32,532 nucleotides of DNA. It comes from an uncultured Pseudomonadota bacterium. GTDB taxonomy: Bacteria; Pseudomonadota; Gammaproteobacteria; Burkholderiales; Methylophilaceae. How positions within the stretch are numbered: position 1 is the first letter of the stretch; each line of letters opens with the position of its first letter. Location: the NCBI GenBank assembly GCA_903846555.1, contig CAINBI010000036.1, positions 1-32,532 of the forward strand. Direction: 5' to 3'. A program made the translations under genes and the position numbers. Positions 15,146-23,706 of this stretch are shown piece after piece. Below the pieces are notes generated by a model. That model saw only the letters and a program-made list of their open reading frames with translations. It was not told the DNA's origin and searched no databases.

Positions 15146-15706
15146 CTAAACATAAGCTTGCAGGTATTTTTCTGCCAATAATAAGCCAATGATAGATTTA
15201 CCATCAGTGATTTGCCCATTTTTTATCATCCTTAAACAATCGCCAAAACTGACCTCAAATACTTCTAAGGCTTCATCTTCATCGCGCTGATGCTCGCCAG
15301 CAATTAAGCCTCGGGCAAGATACATATAAATGACCTCGTTAGAGTAACCGATACAGGGATGCTGGTGGCCTAACTTCACCCAGTCAGTTGCGGTATAGCC
15401 AGTTTCTTCCACTAACTCGCGCTGCCCAGTGATGAGAATATCTTCACCCACGTCTATTTTACCTGCTGGCAGCTCAATAAACACTTGGTGTAAGGGATAC
15501 CTAAATTGCCTCTCGAGTACAATATTGCCATTTGCTAACTGCGGAATAATCACCACCGCGCCTGGATGCATGACATATTCACGCTGACTGATATTGCCAT
15601 TAGGCAATCGAACCTGATCACACTTCACCGTCAACATCACGCCAGAGGCTATGGTGTGAGAACTCATGCAATGTTCGGTTAAGTCTTTATCAATCACGGT
15701 TGTCAT
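15146..15706 (-). CDS. NUDIX hydrolase, ADP-ribose pyrophosphatase-like
   Basis: 186 residues with a complete Nudix box from G82 to residue 104 (GKIDVGEDILITGQRELVEE then TGY), matching Gx5Ex7REUxEExGU. The preceding ERQFRYPLHQVFIELPAG is typical of ADP-ribose pyrophosphatases (NudF group). Such enzymes hydrolyse ADP-ribose or other nucleoside diphosphate derivatives with Mg2+ in the cytoplasm. ATG 15706 is taken; an internal Met14 is an alternative, and no strong Shine-Dalgarno decides between them. It is probably the first gene of the NUDIX-SDR-transglycosylase transcript, with the long hairpin at 15775-15850 in its upstream region. Confidence 0.85.
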   Translation of the reverse strand: MTTVIDKDLTEHCMSSHTIASGVMLTVKCDQVRLPNGNISQREYVMHPGAVVIIPQLANGNIVLERQFRYPLHQVFIELPAGKIDVGEDILITGQRELVEETGYTATDWVKLGHQHPCIGYSNEVIYMYLARGLIAGEHQRDEDEALEVFEVSFGDCLRMIKNGQITDGKSIIGLLLAEKYLQAYV

Positions 15707-15774
15707 GGCTCATCATAATTTAAGGATTTGTGTATTATGTGATGGATTTCAAAAAAATGCTTGTAAATTAAGCT

Positions 15775-15850
15775 GCAAAGACTAAAAGCACATGCCCTGT
15801 GAGGCAATAGGGACGGGCCTCGCAGAGCATCTGTTTTTAGTGTTTTTTGC
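15775..15850. repeat. Long imperfect hairpin upstream of the NUDIX gene
   Basis: Three nested arm pairs surround an 11-base loop (15806-15816): 14-base arms 15792-15805 and 15817-15830 (12 of 14 complementary, plus one G-U), ACTAAAA (15781-15787) with TTTTAGT (15835-15841), and GCAAA (15775-15779) with TTTGC (15846-15850). T-runs follow on the plus strand to about 15860. No plus-strand gene ends here. It could be a leader structure of the NUDIX transcript, a small RNA, a terminator or a dispersed repeat. I do not recognise a riboswitch family. Confidence 0.55.
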
Positions 15851-16168
15851 GTGTTTTTTAATAGTGAGAACAAAATGACGGGTGAATCTTGATGGCAATA
15901 GCTTTGAAATATTGGAAAAGACCTTTGCAAAAGTATTTAGAATGACCATTCGCCCTTCACACTTTTCTTGCCAGTTTACTGGCTTAGAAAATTGGGGAAG
16001 ACCTTTACGGTCTGAGATTCAAAGGGTATTCAGTCTGCTATATGGCAGGGGAAATGATAGGTTATGTGACAAAGTTCGGTCGATTTGAGACATACGTCAG
16101 TTGGGGTGAACTACTGCTAAGGGGGAACAAAGCAGTCACACGAGCTTTACTCACCAAATTCTGGAACG

Positions 16169-16397
16169 GGCCGATTCTGTTTAAAAACTCTTTTTTTTGA
16201 CAGACTTAGAGAAATTTAAGGCGCCTGAAGCGACTTTTATTCTAAGGACGTAACTGGGATTGTACCGTACATAATTTTTTATTGTAGATTGAAGAAATGG
16301 CCTTTAGCAGCGACTTTTAAATAAAATCATTGCTTGCAACGTCCTCCGACAAGATTTTTGTTGTTCCAGAAAAAAGAGTTTTTCAACAGAATCGGCC
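16169..16397. mobile_element. MITE-like element or IS remnant with 28-bp terminal inverted repeats
   Basis: Bases 16169-16196 and 16370-16397 are inverted repeats matching at 27 of 28 positions (outer end GGCCGATTCTGTT, inner end AAAAACTCTTTTTT). The 173 bases between have no coding potential and contain two copies of GCGACTTTTA. There is no obvious target-site duplication. The ends are reminiscent of insertion-sequence termini, but I cannot name the family. Short length, near-perfect ends and lack of transposase point to a non-autonomous element or an internally deleted IS. Confidence 0.6.
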
Positions 16398-16658
16398 AAC
16401 TGCTGAAGCAGAGCCTTCGCGCTCAAAGGTCGCCTTGGGGATTTAGCCGCCTCCTGTTGAAAATTGGTGGTCTTCCGCAACGGGTCGAAAGTGAAGGTAC
16501 GGCAACGCCTACAATCGGCAAGTCTAATCGCCGAGTTAATGTGTTAAATCAATCATACGATGGGTATTTGTATAGCAATTGCAAAATCAGAAATCAATCA
16601 CAAAATATGGATGCCCGATTTAAATTACTGGTGTTAAAGCACAACCTATATTAGCTGC

Positions 16659-16976
16659 TTACTTCCAGAGCGCCTTATACACAAAGCCTGGGAAAGAAAA
16701 CACAATGAATAAGCATGAAGTGATTGCGTAAAATTCCCAATCTTGATGTGCAATTTGTCCGAAGGTGGCTTTCTCTGTATATAAAGCAACGCCGCCAATC
16801 ACAAAATACAACACCACTAACTCTAATAAGCACCAGCCTAGATTTTTAGTTTGAGGCTTATTCGTCTGTTTATTAACGGGAATGACATAAAACAGTTTAT
16901 TAGAAAACCAAGTTAAGTTTGCCGCCAATAAAATTAAACCAAGCAAAATCCATGTGGTGTTAGTGCTAGCTGCCAT
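16659..16976 (-). CDS. DUF2818 membrane protein downstream of nuoN
   Basis: 105 residues with three hydrophobic segments (about 8-24, 48-66 and 82-100), a small inner-membrane protein. DUF2818 proteins are typically encoded right after nuoN in betaproteobacteria, which this gene follows with a one-base overlap (TAATG), so it belongs to the complex I operon. Its role in the complex is not established; an assembly or accessory function is a guess from position. Length is normal for the family. Confidence 0.82.
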   Translation of the reverse strand: MAASTNTTWILLGLILLAANLTWFSNKLFYVIPVNKQTNKPQTKNLGWCLLELVVLYFVIGGVALYTEKATFGQIAHQDWEFYAITSCLFIVFSFPGFVYKALWK

Positions 16977-18424
16977 TAGCTTAAACTTCTGGTAATGGCG
17001 TAGATACAGAGCTCCATAAGCCCTTGTGGCATCATGCCGAGAACCAGTAGCGCAAGAGCATTTACACCTAACACGATACGCATATCTAGCGGTGCGGTAA
17101 TTGGGGAGTGGTCTGTTGGCTCGTCAAAATACATCAGTTTAATAACGCGTAAATAATAAAATGCGCCTATGACTGCCATCAATACGGCAAACACCACCAG
17201 CCATAAATAACCAGCTTCTAGCGCAGCTTGTAATACGCTGAACTTGGCATAAAACCCCAAGGTAGGTGGCACGCCAGCCATGCTGAACATGACAATTAGC
17301 ATGAGAAAAGCATGCCAAGGGCTGCGTTGATTCAAACCTTTTAAATCATTCAACTGATCGGCTTCAAAACCTTTGCGTGATAACAATAAAATGATGCCGA
17401 AACCAGCCAAAGTCATTAATACGTAACTCACCACATAGAATAGCGCGTAGACAAAACCATTCATGCTCGCGCTCATCAAGCCATACAAGATAAAGCCGAC
17501 ATGCGAAATTGTAGAATAGGCCAGCATACGTTTTAAGTTGGTTTGTGCGATAGCGGTAATGTTACCAATAACGATAGACAACACCGCCATGATCATGAGC
17601 ATTTGCTGCCAATCTGCTGCCAGACTTGGTAGCGCTTGCACCAGCATACGAATAATAAAGGCAAAAGCCGCTAACTTTGGTACTGAGCTGATGAGCAAGG
17701 TCACTGCTGTCGGCGAGCCTTCATACACGTCTGGCATCCACATTTGAAAAGGCACTGCACCTAATTTAAAGGCTAAACCCGCAACAATAAATACCAAACC
17801 CAATACCAAAACGGTATGAATTTTTGGTTCGCTCATTAGCGACATATTAATATCTGTGATATTTAAACTGCCAGTCATGCCGTAGACCATGCTCATGCCA
17901 TATAACAACATGCCTGAAGCTAATGCGCCTAGCACGAAGTACTTCATGGCGGCTTCAGTGGCTTTGGCATTATCGCGGTCTAAAGCAACCAGTGCATATA
18001 AGCTTAATGACAATAATTCCAAGCCAATGTAGAGCGTTAGCATGTTTTGGCCTGATACCATAATCATCATGCCGACGACCGAGAACAGCACTAATGCATA
18101 AAACTCACCGCGAAACATATCACGTTGCTGAAGATACTGGCGGCTATAAAGCAATATCAACGAAGTACCAAGGTAGATCATGAGCTTGAGCACGTCAGAC
18201 ATGGCATCATCTACAAACGTACCAGTAAAGGCATAAGTAACACTAGGCGCATGCGTACTAAAGGTGATATAGGCGGCACCTAATAAGGTGATTTGCGCTA
18301 AAGCATAAATAGCGATGCGATTATTATTTTTAAGAAATAAGTCCGCGATCAATATCACCATTGCCATAGATAAAATGAATATTTCCGGCAATGCGGTCAT
18401 GAGGTCGAATCTAATGTTTTCCAT
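16976..18424 (-). CDS. nuoN: NADH-quinone oxidoreductase subunit N
   Basis: 482 residues and about 14 transmembrane helices; one of the three antiporter-like (Mrp-type) proton-pumping subunits of complex I. Family segments visible include the lysine-containing GLAFKLGAVPFQMWMPDVYE and the RMLAYSTISHVGFILYG helix. It lies 3 bases after nuoM, and its stop overlaps the DUF2818 start by one base. Length is normal and there are no interruptions. Confidence 0.95.
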   Translation of the reverse strand: MENIRFDLMTALPEIFILSMAMVILIADLFLKNNNRIAIYALAQITLLGAAYITFSTHAPSVTYAFTGTFVDDAMSDVLKLMIYLGTSLILLYSRQYLQQRDMFRGEFYALVLFSVVGMMIMVSGQNMLTLYIGLELLSLSLYALVALDRDNAKATEAAMKYFVLGALASGMLLYGMSMVYGMTGSLNITDINMSLMSEPKIHTVLVLGLVFIVAGLAFKLGAVPFQMWMPDVYEGSPTAVTLLISSVPKLAAFAFIIRMLVQALPSLAADWQQMLMIMAVLSIVIGNITAIAQTNLKRMLAYSTISHVGFILYGLMSASMNGFVYALFYVVSYVLMTLAGFGIILLLSRKGFEADQLNDLKGLNQRSPWHAFLMLIVMFSMAGVPPTLGFYAKFSVLQAALEAGYLWLVVFAVLMAVIGAFYYLRVIKLMYFDEPTDHSPITAPLDMRIVLGVNALALLVLGMMPQGLMELCIYAITRSLS

Positions 18425-18427
18425 GTT

Positions 18428-19954
18428 TTATAAACCTGAAGTAAAGCCGGTGGGCAGCTTACTTTGCGCTAGCTGAGATAATAGTTGTGTAACGGTCGCA
18501 TTAGTCATATCGGTGAGTGGTTGGGGGTAAATACCTAGGGCTAGCACCATGACCGCTAAAGTGGACAATATTAAAAGTTCGCGCTGATTGATGTCTTTTA
18601 GCGCCGCGACGTGGCTATTAGCAATTTCGCCATAGAACACACGCTTCACCATCCAAAGCGTATACGCCGCGCCGAAAATCAGTGTGAATGAGGCTAAGAA
18701 AGCGTACCAAAAATTAGCTTCAATCGCACCTAATATCACCATGAATTCACCAACAAAACCTGATGTACCTGGCAGCCCGCTATTCGCCATAGCGAACAAT
18801 ACAGCAAAGGCTGCAAAGGTTGGCATGGTGTTAGCCACACCGCCGTAAGATTCAATTTGGCGGCTATGTACACGTTCATACAGCACGCCTACGCATAAGA
18901 ACATGGCGGCAGAAATAAAGCCATGCGAGACCATTTGCACAATTGCGCCCTCTAAGCCTAAATTATTAAAAATAAAGAAGCCTAGTGTAACAAAGCCCAT
19001 ATGCGAGATTGATGAATAAGCGATGAGCTTTTTCATGTCTTTTTGCACTAAAGCGACCAAAGCAATATAGACAATGGCAATCAGTGATAAGGCAATCATA
19101 TAGCCAGACAAGTGGTGCGCCGCATCTGGCGCAATTGGCATGGCAAAACGTAAAAAGCTATATCCGCCTAACTTCAAGGCAATAGCCGCCAACACCACAG
19201 ATCCGCCTGTTGGCGCTTCTACGTGGGCATCTGGCAGCCAAGTATGCACTGGCCACATTGGGATTTTTACCGCAAACGCGGTAAAAAATGCCAGAAATAT
19301 AAGAATTTGTACATTAAGCGGCAAAGTGACTCTATGAAAATCGATGACTTCAAAGCTAGCTGTTTGCATATGCAAATAGATGAAAGCCACCAACATGAGT
19401 AGCGAACCAAGCAAGGTATACAAGAAGAATTTAATGGTGGCGTAAACCCGATTAGGGCCGCCCCAGATACCAATCACCAAGAACATTGGGATGAGCATGG
19501 CCTCCCAAAACACGTAATACAATATGGCATCTAGCGCACTAAACACACCTATCATCAAGCCGCTCATAATGAGGAAGCAAGCCATGTATTGCGCAACGCG
19601 TTTTTGAATCACTTCCCATGCGGCAATGATGACGATCACGGTAGTGAAACTTGTCAGTAGAATCAGTGGAATTGCGATGCCATCAACGCCTAAATGGTAG
19701 TTGATATTAAAGGAAGGAATCCAGCTAAAGCCTTCTTGAAACTGAAAGCCGCCATCCATAAAATTAAAATGCGTATATAGCGGAATTGTGACTAGAAAGC
19801 TAACCAGACCACCAATCAGCGCTAGCCAGCGCGTGTTATCCGGCTTGTTTTCATCCGCCGTAAATAGCAAGAAGACACCGGATAAGACCGGCACCCAAAT
19901 TGCAAAACTTAAAATATGCTTGAGAAAGTAATCAAGGCTAAAGTAATCAACCAT
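18428..19954 (-). CDS. nuoM: NADH-quinone oxidoreductase subunit M
   Basis: 508 residues, polytopic, an antiporter-like proton-pumping subunit. FYVFWEAMLIPMFL-type sequence (YYVFWEAMLIPMFLVIGIWG) carries the conserved proton-channel glutamate, and KIPMWPVHTWLPDAHVEAPT is the central lysine helix and following loop. KKLIAYSSISHMGFVTLG is the second conserved channel helix. It sits 18 bases after nuoL and 3 bases before nuoN. Length is typical. Confidence 0.96.
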   Translation of the reverse strand: MVDYFSLDYFLKHILSFAIWVPVLSGVFLLFTADENKPDNTRWLALIGGLVSFLVTIPLYTHFNFMDGGFQFQEGFSWIPSFNINYHLGVDGIAIPLILLTSFTTVIVIIAAWEVIQKRVAQYMACFLIMSGLMIGVFSALDAILYYVFWEAMLIPMFLVIGIWGGPNRVYATIKFFLYTLLGSLLMLVAFIYLHMQTASFEVIDFHRVTLPLNVQILIFLAFFTAFAVKIPMWPVHTWLPDAHVEAPTGGSVVLAAIALKLGGYSFLRFAMPIAPDAAHHLSGYMIALSLIAIVYIALVALVQKDMKKLIAYSSISHMGFVTLGFFIFNNLGLEGAIVQMVSHGFISAAMFLCVGVLYERVHSRQIESYGGVANTMPTFAAFAVLFAMANSGLPGTSGFVGEFMVILGAIEANFWYAFLASFTLIFGAAYTLWMVKRVFYGEIANSHVAALKDINQRELLILSTLAVMVLALGIYPQPLTDMTNATVTQLLSQLAQSKLPTGFTSGL

Positions 19955-19972
19955 TTTCTTTTTATACTTTAC

Positions 19973-22039
19973 TTAAAATTTGAACGAATAGAATGACAGC
20001 ATGAAAAACACGCCGATAATCATGGCAAATGCGTAATGATAAATCAGGCCAGTTTGTAGTTTACGAACTACACTGGATAGCTTAACAATTAAATTAGCTG
20101 TTCCATTTACCAATGCACCATCAATGATTTTTACATCACCAATTAGCCAAAGTTTATTACCAATCATGCGTGAGCCTGTTGCAAAAACACGTTCATTAAA
20201 GCGATCAAAGTAATATTTATTCTCAAGCACACGATTGATCAGTGCAAATTTAATTTGAATCTTGGCTGGAATATCTGGGCGCTTCATGTAGAAAAACCAT
20301 GCCAATGCGACACCAGAGGCGGCAAGCAAAAACGGTAGTGACATTAGCCCATGCATTGCCATCCCAGCGGCAGAATGTACAACTCCGTGCCATTCATGAG
20401 TTAACTCATGCATCGCAGGATGTGCAGCAGAGTCTACAAAAATCACACCTTTAAAAAAGTCGCCATAGAGCATAGGCTCAATCGCAAAGTAGCCAATAAA
20501 TAATGATGGGATTGCCAACAATATTAATGGCAATTTAATGATCCAGCCTGGCTCGTGTGGGTCGTCGCTTGGGCCTAGGCCGTGATGGTGCGCGTGATTG
20601 TCATGGGCATCTTCATCATAGCTATCCTGTGCATCGGCGTGTGCATCAATATGATGGACGTCATGTTTTGCCTCACGCCATTTTTCCTTACCGTGAAATA
20701 CTAAAAAATACAATCGGAAACTATAAAATGCCGTCACAAAAACGCCAGCCAACACTGCAAAATAGGCGAATCCACTACCAGTAATCGTTGAAGCTTTAGC
20801 GGCTTCAATGATGCTATCTTTGGAATAGAACCCTGAAAATAGCGGCGTGCCAATTAAAGCCAGCGAGCCAATCAACGAGGTTATCCAAGTTATTGGCATA
20901 TATTTTTTCAAATTGCCCATATTACGAATATCTTGGTCGTGGTGCATACCCATAATGACCGACCCAGCACCCAAGAACAACAAGGCCTTAAAGAACGCAT
21001 GTGTCATTAAGTGAAATATAGCCACAGAATAGGCTGATGCGCCTAGCGCAACCGTCATATAGCCTAATTGAGATAAGGTTGAATAAGCCACAACACGTTT
21101 AATATCGTTTTGAATAATACCCAAAAAACCCATAAACAAGGCTGTGATACTGCCAATAATCATGACAAATGACAGCGCTGTTGAAGACAACTCAAACAGA
21201 GGTGACATGCGCGCCACCATAAAAATACCAGCAGTCACCATTGTCGCAGCGTGAATCAATGCTGAAATTGGTGTTGGGCCTTCCATTGAATCTGGCAACC
21301 AAACGTGCAATGGCACTTGTGCTGACTTACCCATTGCGCCGATAAACAGCAAAATGCAAGTCACCGTCATCAACGACCATTGCACATTGCCAACTAGAGT
21401 GATTTTTTCATCTGCCATTTGTGGCGCAACGGAGAACACCGCTGCGTAATCTAAGCTACCAAAGTGAAACAACACCAAACCAATCCCTAGTAGAAAACCA
21501 AAGTCACCGACACGGTTCACTAAAAATGCTTTTAAATTGGCGTAGATAGCAGTTGGGCGCGTATACCAAAAGCCAATCAGCAAATAAGAAACTAAACCCA
21601 CTGCTTCCCAGCCGAAGAATAATTGCATGAAGTTATTACTCATCACTAACATCAGCATTGCAAAGGTAAACAAGGAAATGTAGCTGAAGAAGCGCGCATA
21701 ACCTTTGTCTTCATGCATATAGCCGATGGTGTAAATGTGCACCATAAGCGACACAAACGTCACCACCACCATCATCATGGCTGATAGTCGGTCAATTAGA
21801 AAACCAACTTCAAATGACGCGTTTCCACTTTTGAGCCAGGTATACACCGTGTCATTGTAGACATGTCCTAGTAGCGCATCCTTAAGGACATAAAGAGACA
21901 AAGCAAAAGCCGCACCTACGCCTAATATGGTGAAAATATGGGCAGTAGCACGCGGCAATTGCTTGCCAAACAAGCCAACCACAATGGCTGCGAGTAATGG
22001 CAATAATGGTATGGCTAAGTAAATTTGTTGCATTGTCAT
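19973..22039 (-). CDS. nuoL: NADH-quinone oxidoreductase subunit L
   Basis: 688 residues, the distal antiporter-like subunit with the long lateral helix at its C-terminus (FYMKRPDIPAKI onward). Conserved channel segments are FFGWEAVGLVSYLLIGFWY, AQVPLHVWLPDSMEGPTPIS and KRVVAYSTLSQLGYMTVA. A loop at about residues 453-498 is strongly enriched in His and Asp (for example HHIDAHADAQDSYDEDAHDN and HAHHHG). ATG 22039 is used; a second in-frame ATG is two codons later. It follows nuoK by 43 bases, one of the longer gaps in the operon. Confidence 0.96.
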   Translation of the reverse strand: MTMQQIYLAIPLLPLLAAIVVGLFGKQLPRATAHIFTILGVGAAFALSLYVLKDALLGHVYNDTVYTWLKSGNASFEVGFLIDRLSAMMMVVVTFVSLMVHIYTIGYMHEDKGYARFFSYISLFTFAMLMLVMSNNFMQLFFGWEAVGLVSYLLIGFWYTRPTAIYANLKAFLVNRVGDFGFLLGIGLVLFHFGSLDYAAVFSVAPQMADEKITLVGNVQWSLMTVTCILLFIGAMGKSAQVPLHVWLPDSMEGPTPISALIHAATMVTAGIFMVARMSPLFELSSTALSFVMIIGSITALFMGFLGIIQNDIKRVVAYSTLSQLGYMTVALGASAYSVAIFHLMTHAFFKALLFLGAGSVIMGMHHDQDIRNMGNLKKYMPITWITSLIGSLALIGTPLFSGFYSKDSIIEAAKASTITGSGFAYFAVLAGVFVTAFYSFRLYFLVFHGKEKWREAKHDVHHIDAHADAQDSYDEDAHDNHAHHHGLGPSDDPHEPGWIIKLPLILLAIPSLFIGYFAIEPMLYGDFFKGVIFVDSAAHPAMHELTHEWHGVVHSAAGMAMHGLMSLPFLLAASGVALAWFFYMKRPDIPAKIQIKFALINRVLENKYYFDRFNERVFATGSRMIGNKLWLIGDVKIIDGALVNGTANLIVKLSSVVRKLQTGLIYHYAFAMIIGVFFMLSFYSFKF

Positions 22040-22082
22040 TTGTGAGTATTAACCTTTTAACTTGCTCATTCTTTAGTAAAGC

Positions 22083-22388
22083 CTAGCCTTTTAATGAATC
22101 TAAATCGTCTACATTAATTGTGCGTAAATTTCTAAATAGCACGACCAAAATAGCTAAGCCAATCGCAGACTCTGCGGCGGCAACGGTGAGGATGAAAAAC
22201 ACAAAAACTTGCCCTGCAATATCGTGTAAGTAATGCGAGAAAGCGATAAAGTTTAAATTGACTGCCAGCAACATTAGCTCGATGGCCATCAATAGAATAA
22301 TCACGTTTTTACGATTTAAAAATATGCCAACAACACTGATGGCAAATAATAAAGCACCAAGAATAAGGTAATGGGATAAGCCGACCAT
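22083..22388 (-). CDS. nuoK: NADH-quinone oxidoreductase subunit K
   Basis: 101 residues and three transmembrane helices, the normal size. The conserved membrane glutamates needed for proton transfer are visible in [14 protein letters not shown] and in [19 protein letters not shown]. Its ATG overlaps the nuoJ stop by one base, so the two are translationally coupled. It is a core membrane-arm subunit of complex I. Confidence 0.96.
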   Translation of the reverse strand: MVGLSHYLILGALLFAISVVGIFLNRKNVIILLMAIELMLLAVNLNFIAFSHYLHDIAGQVFVFFILTVAAAESAIGLAILVVLFRNLRTINVDDLDSLKG

Positions 22389-23047
22389 TATGAAGCCTCC
22401 TTTGTAGCGTCAGATGTAGCATCTGCGGGCGCTTCTACCACAGCGTCCATTTTAATAATACGAAGTCTGTCAGCTTTTTTAACCAGCACTTGTTTTGACG
22501 GGTCCATCGATTTACTTTCTTTACGTTGCCTTAATGTCAACGCGATTGCCGCAATAATCGCCACCAATAAAACCACTGAGGCTAGTTCAAAAGGCAGTAA
22601 ATAATCCGTGTAAAGTACGCGACCTAATTCAGCAGTATTGCTGTAATCCGCTGGATGTGCAGGCGGCGCAACGACTTTATCGTAGCCAAAGTTACGCACA
22701 CCAACAATCATCACCATTTCTACCGCCATCAATCCCCCTACTGGCAGGGCAATCGGCAAAGCTTTCCAAAAGCCTTCACGCAGTTTATCTAGATTAATGT
22801 CCAGCATCATCACCACGAATAAAAACAGCACCATCACCGCACCTACGTACACCAGCACCAGCGTAATCGCTAAGAATTCTGCTTCAAGTAGCAACCAGAT
22901 ACCCGCCGCTGTAAAAAATGCCAGCACCAAATACAAGGCGGCATACACTGGGTTTCGTGTGGTAATTACGCTTAATGCCGCATAAAGCAGCACGGCTGCT
23001 AAGGCGTAAAAAACGATGTCTTGAAAATGTAAGCCAAAATAGGTCAT
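22388..23047 (-). CDS. nuoJ: NADH-quinone oxidoreductase subunit J
   Basis: 219 residues with five hydrophobic segments. [27 protein letters not shown] is the core TM3 helix with its bulge, quoted here by its family position (about residues 57-83; key residues Y67, G69, A70, V71 in the YVGAVMVL stretch). The C-terminal tail after about residue 170 is charged and then Ala/Asp-rich ([15 protein letters not shown]), extending past the membrane domain. It is a core membrane subunit between nuoI and nuoK. Confidence 0.94.
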   Translation of the reverse strand: MTYFGLHFQDIVFYALAAVLLYAALSVITTRNPVYAALYLVLAFFTAAGIWLLLEAEFLAITLVLVYVGAVMVLFLFVVMMLDINLDKLREGFWKALPIALPVGGLMAVEMVMIVGVRNFGYDKVVAPPAHPADYSNTAELGRVLYTDYLLPFELASVVLLVAIIAAIALTLRQRKESKSMDPSKQVLVKKADRLRIIKMDAVVEAPADATSDATKEAS

Positions 23048-23107
23048 AGGTTTTAGGTCTTATTTGTAAGTCTGATTGCGGTGTTTATTTAAGCTATCGT
23101 TATCCAC

Positions 23108-23137
23108 AATATATTTATCTAAAATATATTTATCTAA
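23108..23137. repeat. Perfect 15-bp tandem duplication at the nuoI stop
   Basis: AATATATTTATCTAA occurs twice in direct succession (23108-23122 and 23123-23137). The right copy contains the nuoI stop codon (TTA on this strand at 23130-23132); the left copy lies in the nuoI-nuoJ spacer. It looks like a recent slippage or duplication. Confidence 0.8.
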
Positions 23138-23621
23138 AATTCTTATCAACTGCCCGATCTGCGGCAATTTGTTTTTCATGCTTATCACCCACTGCCAACA
23201 ACATTTCTTTGGTGTAGAGTAAATCGCCACGTACTTCGCCGTGATAATCAAAAATACGTGTTTCAACAATAGAATCTACTGGGCAAGATTCTTCGCACAT
23301 GCCGCAAAATATGCACTTGGTCAGATCAATGTCATAACGTGTGGTACGACGTGAATTATCTTCGCGCTGCTCAGACTCAATAGTAATCGCCATAGCTGGG
23401 CAAACGGCCTCACACAACTTACATGCGATACAACGTTCTTCACCATTTGGATATCGGCGTAAAGCATGCAGACCTCTAAAACGCGGCGATTGCGGCGTGC
23501 GCTCATCAGGATATTGCACTGTAATTTTAGGCGCAAAAAAGTAACGCCCAGTTAGCGCCATCCCTTTTAACAGCTCAACCAGCATTAAGCTAGAAAGCGT
23601 AGATTTAATTTTTGCAATCAT
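23130..23621 (-). CDS. nuoI: NADH-quinone oxidoreductase subunit I
   Basis: 163 residues with two 4Fe-4S ferredoxin motifs: [12 protein letters not shown] (C64, C67, C70, C74) and [12 protein letters not shown] (C103, C106, C109, C113), which bind clusters N6a and N6b passing electrons toward NuoB. An N-terminal amphipathic helix (about 1-30) anchors it at the membrane. Length is as expected. The stop codon sits inside a 15-bp tandem duplication. It lies between nuoH (85-base gap) and nuoJ (82-base gap), the two largest spacers of the operon. Confidence 0.96.
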   Translation of the reverse strand: MIAKIKSTLSSLMLVELLKGMALTGRYFFAPKITVQYPDERTPQSPRFRGLHALRRYPNGEERCIACKLCEAVCPAMAITIESEQREDNSRRTTRYDIDLTKCIFCGMCEESCPVDSIVETRIFDYHGEVRGDLLYTKEMLLAVGDKHEKQIAADRAVDKNFR

Positions 23622-23706
23622 AAATTATGTAGGTCAATATCAATAATAAGTACGAATTAATCAAACACTAGCCGATAAGACCAGCCCAACAAGTTAGCTT
23701 AACAAT

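Larger units (their letters stand above)
15707..16658. other. Gene-poor, inverted-repeat-rich tract of about 950 bases
   Basis: No convincing coding gene is found; open frames at 15882-16088 and 16334-16654 show no recognisable protein signature. Besides the hairpin at 15775-15850 and the MITE-like element at 16169-16397, there are small perfect palindromes at 15970-15983 (GCCAGT/ACTGGC) and 15999-16013 (AGACC/GGTCT). Bases 16095-16168 and 16398-16540 contain fragments such as CTGCTAAGGGGGAACAAAG and CCGCAACGGGTCGAAAG, similar in style to one another. This fits decayed mobile-element debris between the end of the nuo operon and the NUDIX gene. No clear terminator for the nuo operon is seen. 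Confidence 0.5.

Noticed and set aside
15703-15930. Minus-strand 75-codon open frame upstream of the NUDIX gene
   Set aside because: It crosses the long hairpin, has no recognisable protein signature and overlaps the NUDIX start region; probably non-coding.
15882-16088. Plus-strand 68-codon open frame starting GTG
   Set aside because: No family resemblance and it contains two palindromes; too little to call a gene.
16334-16654. Plus-strand 106-codon open frame in the repeat-rich tract
   Set aside because: It reads through the right terminal repeat of the MITE-like element and its flank; composition is not protein-like.
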